A DNA stretch of 50,144 nt from Oribacterium sp. P6A1 (GTDB taxonomy: Bacteria > Bacillota > Clostridia > Lachnospirales > Lachnospiraceae), in assembly GCF_000702885.1 (NCBI RefSeq), contig NZ_JNKO01000020.1, forward strand, positions 1 through 50,144. Direction: 5' to 3'. The notes under the pieces were generated by a model, which saw nothing but the letters and a program-made list of their open reading frames with translations, was not told where the DNA came from and ran no database searches. Positions 42,553-50,144 of this stretch are shown here, piece after piece (position 1 is the stretch's first letter; each line of letters opens with the position of its first letter). A program made the translations under genes and the position numbers.

Positions 42553-44019
42553 ATGTTTGATGTTCTTATAATCGGAGGAGGCGTGGTGGGATCGGCCATC
42601 GCAAGACAGCTTTCAAGATATAAACTGAAGATCGGAGTGCTGGAAAAGAACCTTGATGTGTGTTATGAGACCAGCGGAAGAAATACGGGAGTCTGCCATG
42701 GTGGATTTGCCTATGACCCGGGATCGCTGAAAGCGCGACTCTGTGTTAAAGGCAATCAGATGATGGGTGATCTTGCGGAGGAACTTGACTTCAGTTTTAA
42801 ACGCTGCGGTAAGGTTCTCGTAGGGTTCACAGAGGAGGAAAGAGCAAGGCTTCAGGAGGTTATGGAGCAGGGCGAAAAAAACGGAGTCAGACATCTTTCC
42901 ATAATTGAAAAGGAAAGACTTCACGAGCTGGTTCCTACAGTTGAAGGAGAGTTTGCCATGTATTCCCGGGATTCGGGAATACTTGATCCCTTTATGCTGA
43001 CCATAGCTCTGGCGGAAAATGCCCATCGGAACGGTGTCAGTTACTATCTTGATAATGAAGTGGTGGGAATCCGAAAAGAAGAGGATGATACCTGGACTGT
43101 AAGTACCAGGCATGGAGAGACCGGAACCGGCGGTGAAACAACATACCACACTAAATGGGTGATCAATGCAGCAGGACTCGGCTGCGGTGTGATATCCGAT
43201 ATGCTGGGACTAAAGGGCAACAGGATCATAGGTTCCAAGGATGACTACATCATCCTTGACAACAGGCTTTCAAAGCTGGTTCCCATGCCCATCTATACGG
43301 TTCCCTCCAACACCTATATGGGTATCCATGTTTCCGTCACTACAGATGGCAATGTTCTTCTGGGACCCACAGCTGAGGATACGGAGGATCTTAACTGGTA
43401 CGGAGTGGCACAGAAGAATCTTGATTATCTTTATGAGGAAGCCACAAAAATCTGGCCCCATGTCAACAGAGGGGATTACATCAGAACCTATACAGGTATA
43501 CTTCCGAAGTGGATAGATGAGAATGGAAAAATACAGGATTTCAAGATCGAGATAGTGGATGATTACGCGCCTCATGCTGTTAATCTTGTGGGTATCGAGT
43601 CTCCCGGACTCACGGCTTCCGTTGCCATTGCGGATTATGTGATAGAACTGATGAAGGCCCGTATGGATATGGAAGAAAATCCGGCCTTTGTTCCTGTAAG
43701 AAAGGGCATAAAGAAGTTTTCCGAGATGAGTGAGGAAGAACAGGCCGAATGCATTGGCAGGAATCCGGATTACGGTGAACTCATATGCAGATGTCAGAAG
43801 GTAACGAAGGCCGAGATTCTTGAGGCTGTGAGAAATCCTCTGGGAGTACACACCATGGTGGGAGTGAAATACCGCACACGCAGCATGATGGGAAGATGCC
43901 AGGGAGGCTACTGCCAGATGCGTATCGCAGAGCTTCTGGAAAAGGAATACGGCATCAGGGATACGGAGCTTGAATACAACAGACAGGGTTCGCAGCTGTT
44001 TTTTGGGACAGTGAGGTGA
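42553..44019 (+). CDS. GlpA-like FAD-dependent dehydrogenase with C-terminal [2Fe-2S] BFD domain
   Basis: The protein is 488 aa from ATG 42553 (GGGAGG 5 nt upstream; GTG 42547 is too near). VLIIGGGVVGSAIARQLSRY is the DAO/FAD-binding fold; CYETSGRNTGVCHGGFAYDPGSLKARLC follows the GlpA/LhgO pattern. The C-terminal BFD-like domain carries LICRCQKVTKAEI (about 415) and MMGRCQGGYCQMRI (about 456), four Cys for an iron-sulfur cluster. With the next two genes it forms the GlpA-like, GlpB-like, DUF1667 set found in Clostridia. G3P is one possible substrate; with the TRAP and zinc dehydrogenase genes another 2-hydroxyacid or polyol is equally possible. Confidence 0.87.
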   Translation: MFDVLIIGGGVVGSAIARQLSRYKLKIGVLEKNLDVCYETSGRNTGVCHGGFAYDPGSLKARLCVKGNQMMGDLAEELDFSFKRCGKVLVGFTEEERARLQEVMEQGEKNGVRHLSIIEKERLHELVPTVEGEFAMYSRDSGILDPFMLTIALAENAHRNGVSYYLDNEVVGIRKEEDDTWTVSTRHGETGTGGETTYHTKWVINAAGLGCGVISDMLGLKGNRIIGSKDDYIILDNRLSKLVPMPIYTVPSNTYMGIHVSVTTDGNVLLGPTAEDTEDLNWYGVAQKNLDYLYEEATKIWPHVNRGDYIRTYTGILPKWIDENGKIQDFKIEIVDDYAPHAVNLVGIESPGLTASVAIADYVIELMKARMDMEENPAFVPVRKGIKKFSEMSEEEQAECIGRNPDYGELICRCQKVTKAEILEAVRNPLGVHTMVGVKYRTRSMMGRCQGGYCQMRIAELLEKEYGIRDTELEYNRQGSQLFFGTVR

Positions 44020-44025
44020 AACGGC

Positions 44026-45273
44026 ATGAGTGAAGAGATTAAAAATATAGATGTTCTTATAGTAGGAGGCGGTCCTGCGGGACTGAGCGCCGCGGTGGAG
44101 CTTTGGAAAAAGGGTGTGAGGGACATCCTTATAGTGGAAAGAGAAAAGCATCTTGGAGGCATCCTTCGCCAGTGCATCCATGACGGCTTTGGACTTACAA
44201 GATTCGGGGTAACTCTCAGCGGACCCGAGTATGCGGGCAGATTCATCTCGGAGGTCAGAGAGCTTGGAATCCCGTATATGGTTAATGCTGCTGTGACCAA
44301 TGTTACGGAAGGCCGTCTTGTGACTGTAGTGACACCCTCCGGACTTCTCAGGTATCAGGCAAAGGCTGTGGTACTTACCATGGGGTGTCGTGAAAGAACG
44401 AGAGGTGCTCTTGCCATCCCCGGTGAGCGTCCTGCGGGAGTTTTCACTGCCGGAGTGGCACAGGCCTATATCAATCTGTATAACAAGATGCCGGCTAAAG
44501 AGGTGGTGATACTTGGATCCGGAGACATTGGCATGATCATGGCGCGTCGCCTTACTCTGGAAGGTGCTCATGTGAAAGCTGTCTATGAGGTTCAGCCGTA
44601 TCCATCAGGACTTCCGAGAAATATAGAGCAGTGTCTCAATGACTACAACATCCCTCTGTACCTGAGTCATACGGTGACGGAAATTCACGGGGACAGGCGC
44701 CTGAAGGGAGTCACCATCTCAAAGGTTGATGAGAAGTTCCGGCCGGTTCCGGGAAGTGAGGAGTATGTGGAATGTGACACACTGATACTTTCTGTGGGAC
44801 TTCTTCCGGAGAATGAGCTGTCTCTTGATGCGGGAGTTGTGCTTGACAGGCGTACCAGAGGCGCTGTGGTGGATGAACATTATCAGACTAGCGTACCAGG
44901 AATTTTTGCGGCGGGTAATGTGCTTCATGTCCACGATCTGGTAGATTTTGTATCCATGGAGGCTGAGCAGCTTGCGGATCATGTGGCTTCCTTTGTAAAT
45001 GAAGGAGCCCTTAGGCCATGTGAGGTGGAGCTTAAATATGACGGAAACATCAATCACACCATTCCTCAGAAGATAAGCGGAGAAGAAAAGTTCAGGCTGT
45101 CACTGAGGGTCAGTCATCCCATGAAGGATGTAAGGATAGTGGTGACTCAGAATGGCAGAGAGCTTGTTTCGAAGAAAATGAAAAAGGCATTGCCGGCGGA
45201 GATGGTGCAGCTTGATGTGGATGGCGTGACAAGGGGTGCCGGAGACGTGGAAGTAAGTGTAGTGAATGTGTAA
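44026..45273 (+). CDS. NAD(P)/FAD-dependent oxidoreductase, partner of the GlpA-like protein
   Basis: This 415-aa protein starts 6 nt after the GlpA-like stop; GAGGTG precedes the ATG. DVLIVGGGPAGLSAAVEL is the first FAD/NAD dinucleotide fold (about 10-27); GGILRQCIHDGFG follows, with one Cys of what is a CxxC in thioredoxin reductases. A second Rossmann fold, VVILGSGDIGMIMARRL (about 160), binds NAD(P). PGIFAAGNVLHVHDLVDFV ends the FAD domain and a short beta-rich tail follows. It probably moves electrons between the GlpA-like dehydrogenase and NAD(P) or another carrier. Confidence 0.87.
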   Translation: MSEEIKNIDVLIVGGGPAGLSAAVELWKKGVRDILIVEREKHLGGILRQCIHDGFGLTRFGVTLSGPEYAGRFISEVRELGIPYMVNAAVTNVTEGRLVTVVTPSGLLRYQAKAVVLTMGCRERTRGALAIPGERPAGVFTAGVAQAYINLYNKMPAKEVVILGSGDIGMIMARRLTLEGAHVKAVYEVQPYPSGLPRNIEQCLNDYNIPLYLSHTVTEIHGDRRLKGVTISKVDEKFRPVPGSEEYVECDTLILSVGLLPENELSLDAGVVLDRRTRGAVVDEHYQTSVPGIFAAGNVLHVHDLVDFVSMEAEQLADHVASFVNEGALRPCEVELKYDGNINHTIPQKISGEEKFRLSLRVSHPMKDVRIVVTQNGRELVSKKMKKALPAEMVQLDVDGVTRGAGDVEVSVVNV

Positions 45274-45364
45274 GCCGCTGTCATAGACGGTGTGAACAGT
45301 TTTTTATATTTCAATCTAAAATAAAACTTTTACTGCTGATGAGTGCAGTAGATTGGAGTTTGGT

Positions 45365-45742
45365 ATGAGGAGAACTTTTACCTGTATAGTATGTCCCAAC
45401 GGCTGTGAGATAACAGCCGATTATGAAGAAAGGGGCGGGGCGGTGGACGTTACCGCAGTAAGCGGTAATCTCTGCCCGAGAGGAAAGGAGTATGTGGCTC
45501 AGGAGCTGACGGATCCGAGACGGACCATAGCGTCATCGGTGAAGGTGGAGTCCGGAGAATTTCCTCTTGCCAGCGTCAGGCTCACGGCGCCCATACCGAA
45601 GAACAGGATCTTTGATGCCATGGAAGAGATAAAGAAGTGCTCGGTGAAGGCACCGGTGAAATCCGGAACTGTGCTGATACATGACATACTGGGACTGGGA
45701 AGTGACCTGATAATAACAAAGGATGTTGAGGCGGTTATTTAA
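45365..45742 (+). CDS. DUF1667 protein, third subunit of the oxidoreductase set
   Basis: The protein is 125 aa from ATG 45365 (GGAG 6 nt upstream; TTG 45353 is less likely). FTCIVCPNGCEI and SGNLCPRGKEYVAQE give four Cys able to hold an iron-sulfur cluster, as expected for DUF1667, which always travels with GlpA/GlpB-like flavoproteins. TSSV-type sequence and VRLTAPIPKNRIFDAM follow the family. The gap before it is 91 bp, but the family link is strong. Confidence 0.9.
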   Translation: MRRTFTCIVCPNGCEITADYEERGGAVDVTAVSGNLCPRGKEYVAQELTDPRRTIASSVKVESGEFPLASVRLTAPIPKNRIFDAMEEIKKCSVKAPVKSGTVLIHDILGLGSDLIITKDVEAVI

Positions 45743-45843
45743 ACCGGATTAAATGGCGGAGTTCTCCGGGATATTATGGCTGATCAGATGCCAAGTATGA
45801 ATGGAACCTGCCGAAAGAGAATACATAAGTAAATACACAGTTT

Positions 45844-45879
45844 TGCGTATCTGAGATTAATGTTCAGATACGCATTTTT
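45844..45879 (+). terminator. Intrinsic terminator of the TRAP/oxidoreductase unit
   Basis: TGCGTATCTGA pairs perfectly with TCAGATACGCA across a 9-nt loop, followed by five T. Confidence 0.92.
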
Positions 45880-45951
45880 GTTATAAAACCGTCATATGCA
45901 GCTTTTACCTGTACGGGTGTACATCCATCCTTTTGATTGTTTAAAATTTAT

Positions 45952-46011
45952 TTGACAACATACCCCCACGGGGTATATTATACCCATTGTAATGATACCC
46001 CTTAGGGGTAT
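45952..46011 (+). promoter_or_regulatory. Copper-responsive promoter with two identical-arm operators
   Basis: TTGACA (45952-45957) and TATATT or TATTAT (45974-45981) form the promoter. Its spacer contains ATACCCC-CAC-GGGGTAT (45960-45976). A second site, ATACCCC-TTA-GGGGTAT, lies at 45995-46011, just downstream. ATACCCC/GGGGTAT palindromes are the CsoR-type copper operators known upstream of copA genes. No csoR gene is in the window. Confidence 0.88.
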
Positions 46012-46056
46012 TTTGGAGTCTGAATTATACATTGCGTTTAGATGTAAGGAGTATAT

Positions 46057-48669
46057 ATGGAACAGTACAAAGTTACGGGAATGAGCTGTGCTGCCTGCCA
46101 GACGAGAGTTGAGAAGGCGGTAAGCTCGGTTAAGGGAGTGGAGAGCTGTGCCGTCAGCCTTTTGACAAATTCAATGGGGGTTGAGGGAACGGCTTCTCCT
46201 GAAGAAATAATTGCGGCAGTTGAGGCGGCGGGATACGGTGCCAGCGTAAAGGGCGGAAGTGAGACTAAGAGTTCCGGGTTAAGTCAGGATGATTCGCTGA
46301 AGGATACTGAGACACCGAAGATGAAGAAAAGACTGATTGCATCCCTTGTGCTCCTGATACCCCTTTTATATGTATCAATGGGACATATGCTGTGGGACTT
46401 GCCCCTTCCCGGATTTTTGGTTGGCAATCATGTGGCCATGGGTCTTTATCAGCTTTTGCTGGCCGGTCTTGTTATGGTGATAAACCAAAAGTTTTTCATA
46501 AGCGGATTCAGAGGGCTTTTACACGGCTCTCCAAATATGGATACTCTTGTGGCATTGGGATCAACGGCATCCTATATATACAGCGTATTTGCTCTGTTTG
46601 CCATGACCGGGGCCGTTCTCGCCGATGACAATGATCTCGTTATTTACTATATGAATCAGTTCTACTTTGAAGCTGCGGCAACCATCCTTACACTTATAAC
46701 TGTAGGAAAGATGCTGGAGGCAAGATCAAAGGGAAAGACCACAAATGCTCTTAAGGGTCTCATGGATCTTTCGCCGAAGACTGCGATGGTTCTCAATGAC
46801 GGAGTTGAAAGTAAAGTGCCTATCGAAGATGTGAAGGTCGGAGACAGATTTGTGGTGAGACCCGGGGACAGTATACCGGTGGATGGTATCGTCAGGGAAG
46901 GTGAGAGCGCTGTCAATGAATCTGTATTGACAGGAGAGAGCCTTCCGGTGGAAAAGGCTCCGGGAGAAAAGGTCTATGCGGCAACTATCAATACCTCGGG
47001 ATATATGGTATGTGAAGCAACGAGAGTAGGAGAGGATACAACTCTTTCGGCCATCATAAAAATGGTGAGTGATGCAGCAGCAACAAAGGCCCCCATAGCG
47101 AAGATAGCTGACAGGGTTTCGGGAGTTTTTGTTCCGGTGGTTATCGGAATAGCAGTTGTCACATTTTTGGCCTGGATCCTGGCAGGCCAGAGTTTTGGAT
47201 ATGCCATGGCCAGAGCTGTATCGGTTCTTGTAATCAGCTGCCCCTGCGCCCTTGGACTGGCTACTCCTGTTGCCATAATGGTGGGAAACGGTGTTGCGGC
47301 AAAGACAGGAATTCTCTTCAAGACTGCGGCATCACTTGAGCAGGCAGGAAAGACTCAGATAGTCGCTCTCGATAAGACAGGAACCATAACAACAGGTGAA
47401 ATGAAGGTTACGGATCTTGTTCCGACTAAGGGTGTCAGTGAGGAGGAACTTCTCAGAGTTGCCTATGCTCTTGAGTCAAAGAGTGAACATCCTATATCAA
47501 AGGCTGTTACGGAGTATGCAAAGGAAAGCGGCATTGATCTTTTAGAGACAGCCGGGTTTGAAGCATTATCAGGAAACGGGCTTAAGGCGAAGCTTGGCCG
47601 GGATGAAATCTTCGGTGGAAGCGCAAAATATATATCTGAGGTCGTTGGCGGACTTACGAATGAGACAAAGAGCGGGATAGAAGCATTGGCAAAGGAAGGA
47701 AAAACTCCTGTTCTCGTGGCGAAAGCTCATCAGCTTCTTGGAATCATCGGAGTATCGGATATAATAAAAAAAGATTCACCGGAAGCCATTTCTGAATTAA
47801 AGAAGCTTGGCATCCATGTGGTGATGCTTACCGGAGACAATGAGGTGACTGCAGCAGCTATTGCAAAGCAGGCAGGTGTTGATGAAGTGGTTGCGTCCGT
47901 GAAGCCGGATGGCAAGGAAGCTGTTATAAGGAAGCTGATGGAGTATGGAATGGTAACCATGGTGGGAGACGGTATCAATGATGCGCCGGCACTTACTTCT
48001 GCAAATCTGGGAATCGCCATCGGAGCAGGAACGGATGTTGCCATAGATGCAGCAGATGTGGTTCTCATGAAGAACAGCATCAAAGACGTTGCAGCGGCTG
48101 TAAGGATATCCAGAAGTACCTTGAGAAACATTCATGAGAATCTCTTCTGGGCATTTTTCTACAATGTTTTGGGCATACCTCTTGCGGCGGGCTGTTATGT
48201 GGCTGCCTTCGGATGGACCCTTAATCCTATATTCGGAGCGGCGGCCATGGGCCTGTCGAGCTTCTGCGTAGTATCCAATGCTCTAAGGCTTAACTGGATA
48301 AAGCCTTATGACAGTGCTGGGGATAAAGCCATAAGGAATTCCGTAAAGGGAAATCTGATAAAGCAGGCGACAACAACTGCAGACACGGAAAATATAAGGT
48401 CTCATGTTGAAGCAGATAAAGAAAAAACAAATGATGAAATAAGAAAGGAATCAAAAGAAATGAAGATTACAGTAAAGGGAATGATGTGCGGACATTGTGA
48501 GGCTCATGTTAAGAAGGCTCTCGAGGCTATTGACGGTATCGAGAGTGCGGCAGCATCACATGCAGACAATCTTGTAACTATCACAAACTCAAAGGAAATT
48601 GATGAGGCTCTTATCAAAGCAGCTGTTGAAGAAGCAGGATATGAGTATTGCGGAGTGATAGAGAAGTAA
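46057..48669 (+). CDS. copA: Cu(+)-exporting P1B-type ATPase with C-terminal CopZ-like domain
   Basis: The protein is 870 aa. An N-terminal heavy-metal-associated domain carries [15 protein letters not shown] (Cys11, Cys14). Eight transmembrane helices are expected; the metal site is CPC (395-397) in the helix [14 protein letters not shown]. The phosphorylation motif DKTGT starts at Asp439, SEHP is the ATP-site motif, and [12 protein letters not shown] is the hinge. After the last helices (about 730-765) a charged linker leads to a second HMA domain, [15 protein letters not shown] (about 807-870), an unusual C-terminal place. Its own Met802 has AAAGGA 10 nt upstream, so a free CopZ-like chaperone of 69 aa might also be made. 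It exports Cu(I). GGAG precedes the ATG; regulation by the twin operators upstream is clear. Confidence 0.96.
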   Translation: MEQYKVTGMSCAACQTRVEKAVSSVKGVESCAVSLLTNSMGVEGTASPEEIIAAVEAAGYGASVKGGSETKSSGLSQDDSLKDTETPKMKKRLIASLVLLIPLLYVSMGHMLWDLPLPGFLVGNHVAMGLYQLLLAGLVMVINQKFFISGFRGLLHGSPNMDTLVALGSTASYIYSVFALFAMTGAVLADDNDLVIYYMNQFYFEAAATILTLITVGKMLEARSKGKTTNALKGLMDLSPKTAMVLNDGVESKVPIEDVKVGDRFVVRPGDSIPVDGIVREGESAVNESVLTGESLPVEKAPGEKVYAATINTSGYMVCEATRVGEDTTLSAIIKMVSDAAATKAPIAKIADRVSGVFVPVVIGIAVVTFLAWILAGQSFGYAMARAVSVLVISCPCALGLATPVAIMVGNGVAAKTGILFKTAASLEQAGKTQIVALDKTGTITTGEMKVTDLVPTKGVSEEELLRVAYALESKSEHPISKAVTEYAKESGIDLLETAGFEALSGNGLKAKLGRDEIFGGSAKYISEVVGGLTNETKSGIEALAKEGKTPVLVAKAHQLLGIIGVSDIIKKDSPEAISELKKLGIHVVMLTGDNEVTAAAIAKQAGVDEVVASVKPDGKEAVIRKLMEYGMVTMVGDGINDAPALTSANLGIAIGAGTDVAIDAADVVLMKNSIKDVAAAVRISRSTLRNIHENLFWAFFYNVLGIPLAAGCYVAAFGWTLNPIFGAAAMGLSSFCVVSNALRLNWIKPYDSAGDKAIRNSVKGNLIKQATTTADTENIRSHVEADKEKTNDEIRKESKEMKITVKGMMCGHCEAHVKKALEAIDGIESAAASHADNLVTITNSKEIDEALIKAAVEEAGYEYCGVIEK

Positions 48670-48712
48670 GATACATATATCCTCATAATTCCATCTCAGA
48701 GAGGCTGGACAA

Positions 48713-49900
48713 ATGCTGATAAAAAACGGATTGGTGTATACGGAGAATTTCCGGTTTGAAAAAACAGATATTTTTATCAAAGATCATATTATTGCGGAAA
48801 TGAAAGAACGGTCATCTGAAGATCCACGGGATTCCGGCAGTGTATGTCAGCTTTCTGAGATGGAAAATGAGCGGGATGAAGATGTAATAGATGCTAGAGG
48901 AAAACTGATCATTCCGGGACTTACAGACCTGCATTTTCACGGCTGTGTTTCTTATGATACAAATGATGCGGCTGATGAGGCGTTTCATGCCATGGCAGTG
49001 TATCAGCTAAAGTCGGGGGTGACAGCCATATGTCCAACGACTATGACATTGCCTGAAAACGAGGTTGAAAAGATCGTTAAAAAGGCTAAAGAGTATTCCT
49101 GCCGCCGGGGCGAAGGTGAAGCTGCCATAGTCGGAGTGAATCTCGAAGGCCCGTTTATATCAAAGGACAGGGTGGGCGCACAGAATCCCCTGTATGTCAC
49201 CGGACCGGATCCGGCCTTTATTGAAAAACTGCTGGAGGAGACGGATTGTTTTCCGAAGCTGATAACCATAGCCCCTGAGGTAACCGGAGCTATGGAATTT
49301 ATAAAGAAACTTCATGAAAGGATCCGTATCTCAATCGGGCATACCATGACGGACTATGAAACCGCAAAAGAAGCATATAAGAACGGTGCCCTTCACCTTA
49401 CGCATATGTTCAATGCCATGCCCGCGATACATCATCGTATGCCGGGTCCCATAGTTGCCGCAATGGAAGCTCCTGAGGTAACCTGCGAGATCATCTGCGA
49501 CGGAGTTCATGTTCATCCGGCTTCCGTAAGAATGGCATTTTCCATCATGGGGGCGGATAAAATGATACTGATCTCGGACAGCTGCAGAGCATGCGGGATG
49601 CCGGAGGGCAAGTATGAGCTCGGGGGTCAGGATATATATAAGCATGATCATGCTGCTTTTTTAGAGGATGGTACACTGGCGGCAAGCGCAAGTAATTTGT
49701 ATGAATGTATGGTCAATGCTATAGATTTTGGGGTTCCCGTAGAAGATGCTGTCAGGGCAGCCGCGTATAATCCGGCAAAGGCCCTGGGGATGCTTGACCG
49801 GTACGGGAGTATAAAAAAGGGTAAAGCGGCGGATATCCTGATTATAGATCCTGAGAAACATTACCATCTCGAAAGAGTGATAAGCGGCGGAATAAGGTAG
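48713..49900 (+). CDS. nagA: N-acetylglucosamine-6-phosphate deacetylase
   Basis: This 395-aa protein belongs to the amidohydrolase superfamily. GLTDLHFHGCVSYDTND (about 70-86) gives the HxH motif; VNLEGPFISKDRVGAQNP (about 142-160) contains the metal-binding Glu of NagA; IGHTMTDYETA and HLTHMFNAM give the His ligands, and ISDSCRACGMPEGKYELGG contains the catalytic Asp. It deacetylates GlcNAc-6-P to GlcN-6-P in amino-sugar use or wall recycling. The N-terminal strand region has a short acidic insert (about 34-56). GAGAGG precedes the ATG. nagB is not in the window. It lies 43 bp after copA on the same strand. Confidence 0.94.
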   Translation: MLIKNGLVYTENFRFEKTDIFIKDHIIAEMKERSSEDPRDSGSVCQLSEMENERDEDVIDARGKLIIPGLTDLHFHGCVSYDTNDAADEAFHAMAVYQLKSGVTAICPTTMTLPENEVEKIVKKAKEYSCRRGEGEAAIVGVNLEGPFISKDRVGAQNPLYVTGPDPAFIEKLLEETDCFPKLITIAPEVTGAMEFIKKLHERIRISIGHTMTDYETAKEAYKNGALHLTHMFNAMPAIHHRMPGPIVAAMEAPEVTCEIICDGVHVHPASVRMAFSIMGADKMILISDSCRACGMPEGKYELGGQDIYKHDHAAFLEDGTLAASASNLYECMVNAIDFGVPVEDAVRAAAYNPAKALGMLDRYGSIKKGKAADILIIDPEKHYHLERVISGGIR

Positions 49901-49903
49901 AAC

Positions 49904-49934
49904 AGGCGACTCATCATGTGATGGGCCGCCCTTT
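49904..49934 (+). terminator. Weak hairpin after nagA
   Basis: GGCGACTCATCA and TGATGGGCCGCC pair imperfectly with a 2-nt loop, followed by CTTTA. It is a possible terminator before the rRNA-type promoter. Confidence 0.4.
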
Positions 49935-50004
49935 ACTGCTGTTTAGCCTGTGCAGTATGAAATTGTACATGTATGGGAACATCTAAAAAAAATTAAAAAA
50001 GTGT

Positions 50005-50144
50005 TTGACATCCGCATTGTGAATTGTTATTATAACTGAGCACTTGAGAGATGCGGAACACCAGTTCTGATAAACAAGTGATAAGAACCTTGAAAATCAA
50101 AGATCGATTAATACACAGACCCTGAAGATTCTAAGAATTAGATT
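50005..50144 (+). promoter_or_regulatory. rRNA-type promoter and leader
   Basis: TTGACA (50005-50010), 17 bp and TATTAT (50028-50033) follow an A/T tract that could act as an UP element. The transcribed leader contains GATAAGAACCTTGAAAATCA, similar to the antitermination-type sequence ahead of 16S rRNA in Lachnospiraceae. The 16S gene itself would begin beyond the right edge; it is not visible, so this is inferred. Confidence 0.65.

Noticed and set aside
43270-44571. 433-aa minus-strand ORF
   Set aside because: It runs antisense across two flavoprotein genes with intact motifs; its composition is that of a shadow frame.

Overview
The window looks like a low-GC, anaerobic Firmicute of the Lachnospiraceae, most like Butyrivibrio or Pseudobutyrivibrio. 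This is inferred from Gram-positive ribosome binding sites, lipoprotein signals, a very large secreted pectinase with choline-binding-type repeats, TRAP transport, extracytoplasmic flavin reductases and the general gene style. It carries a plasmid-type replication and partition block (ParA, ParB, an iteron origin and a Rep_3-like initiator, 7.3-12.3 kb) next to chromosomal-looking metabolic genes. At its right edge is a strong promoter and leader resembling those in front of 16S rRNA genes. A plasmid-type origin together with an rRNA promoter and central metabolism suggests a secondary chromosome (chromid) or megaplasmid rather than a small plasmid. Some Butyrivibrio are known to carry such a replicon.

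Layout. 1-1315: 3' end of a large repetitive surface protein. 6542-1373 (minus): a four-gene run of a YfbR-like HD nucleotidase, an 830-aa adenosine-deaminase-like fusion with a C-terminal Rossmann or SLOG-like domain, an L,D-transpeptidase and a polysaccharide deacetylase lipoprotein. 7.3-12.3 kb (minus): replicon maintenance block, with about two dozen iterons between parB and rep. 12.4-14.8 kb: gene-poor, AT-rich DNA with small genes, palindromes and parS-like half sites. 14.8-21.7 kb: RpiR and LysR regulators, a short HemN-like radical SAM protein and two exported flavoprotein reductases. 21.8-24.8 kb: a housekeeping-like run (SpoU methylase, DUF1292-like protein, Sfp-type phosphopantetheinyl transferase, Bcp peroxiredoxin, Cys-rich protein). 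25.1-31.6 kb: a zinc-ribbon membrane protein, a broken small membrane gene and the 1488-aa GH28 surface protein. 31.6-37.6 kb: an esterase remnant, YitT, NnrE, a PPi-type phosphofructokinase, a membrane-anchored HAD phosphatase and a NERD-like protein. 38.2-45.7 kb: a TRAP transporter, zinc dehydrogenase and a GlpA-like/GlpB-like/DUF1667 oxidoreductase set, probably one catabolic unit. 45.9-48.7 kb: a copper-controlled CopA with a CopZ-like tail. 48.7-49.9 kb: NagA. After 50.0 kb: an rRNA-type promoter.

How the parts fit. The maintenance block explains replication and segregation. The pectinase, TRAP/dehydrogenase unit, flavin reductases and NagA fit a plant-polymer-degrading gut or rumen anaerobe that uses external electron acceptors. 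The least explained part is the HD nucleotidase/deaminase-fusion operon. It has the parts of a nucleotide-depleting or nucleotide-sensing system but matches no complete system I can name with confidence. No tRNA, CRISPR array, transposase or integrase was recognised.
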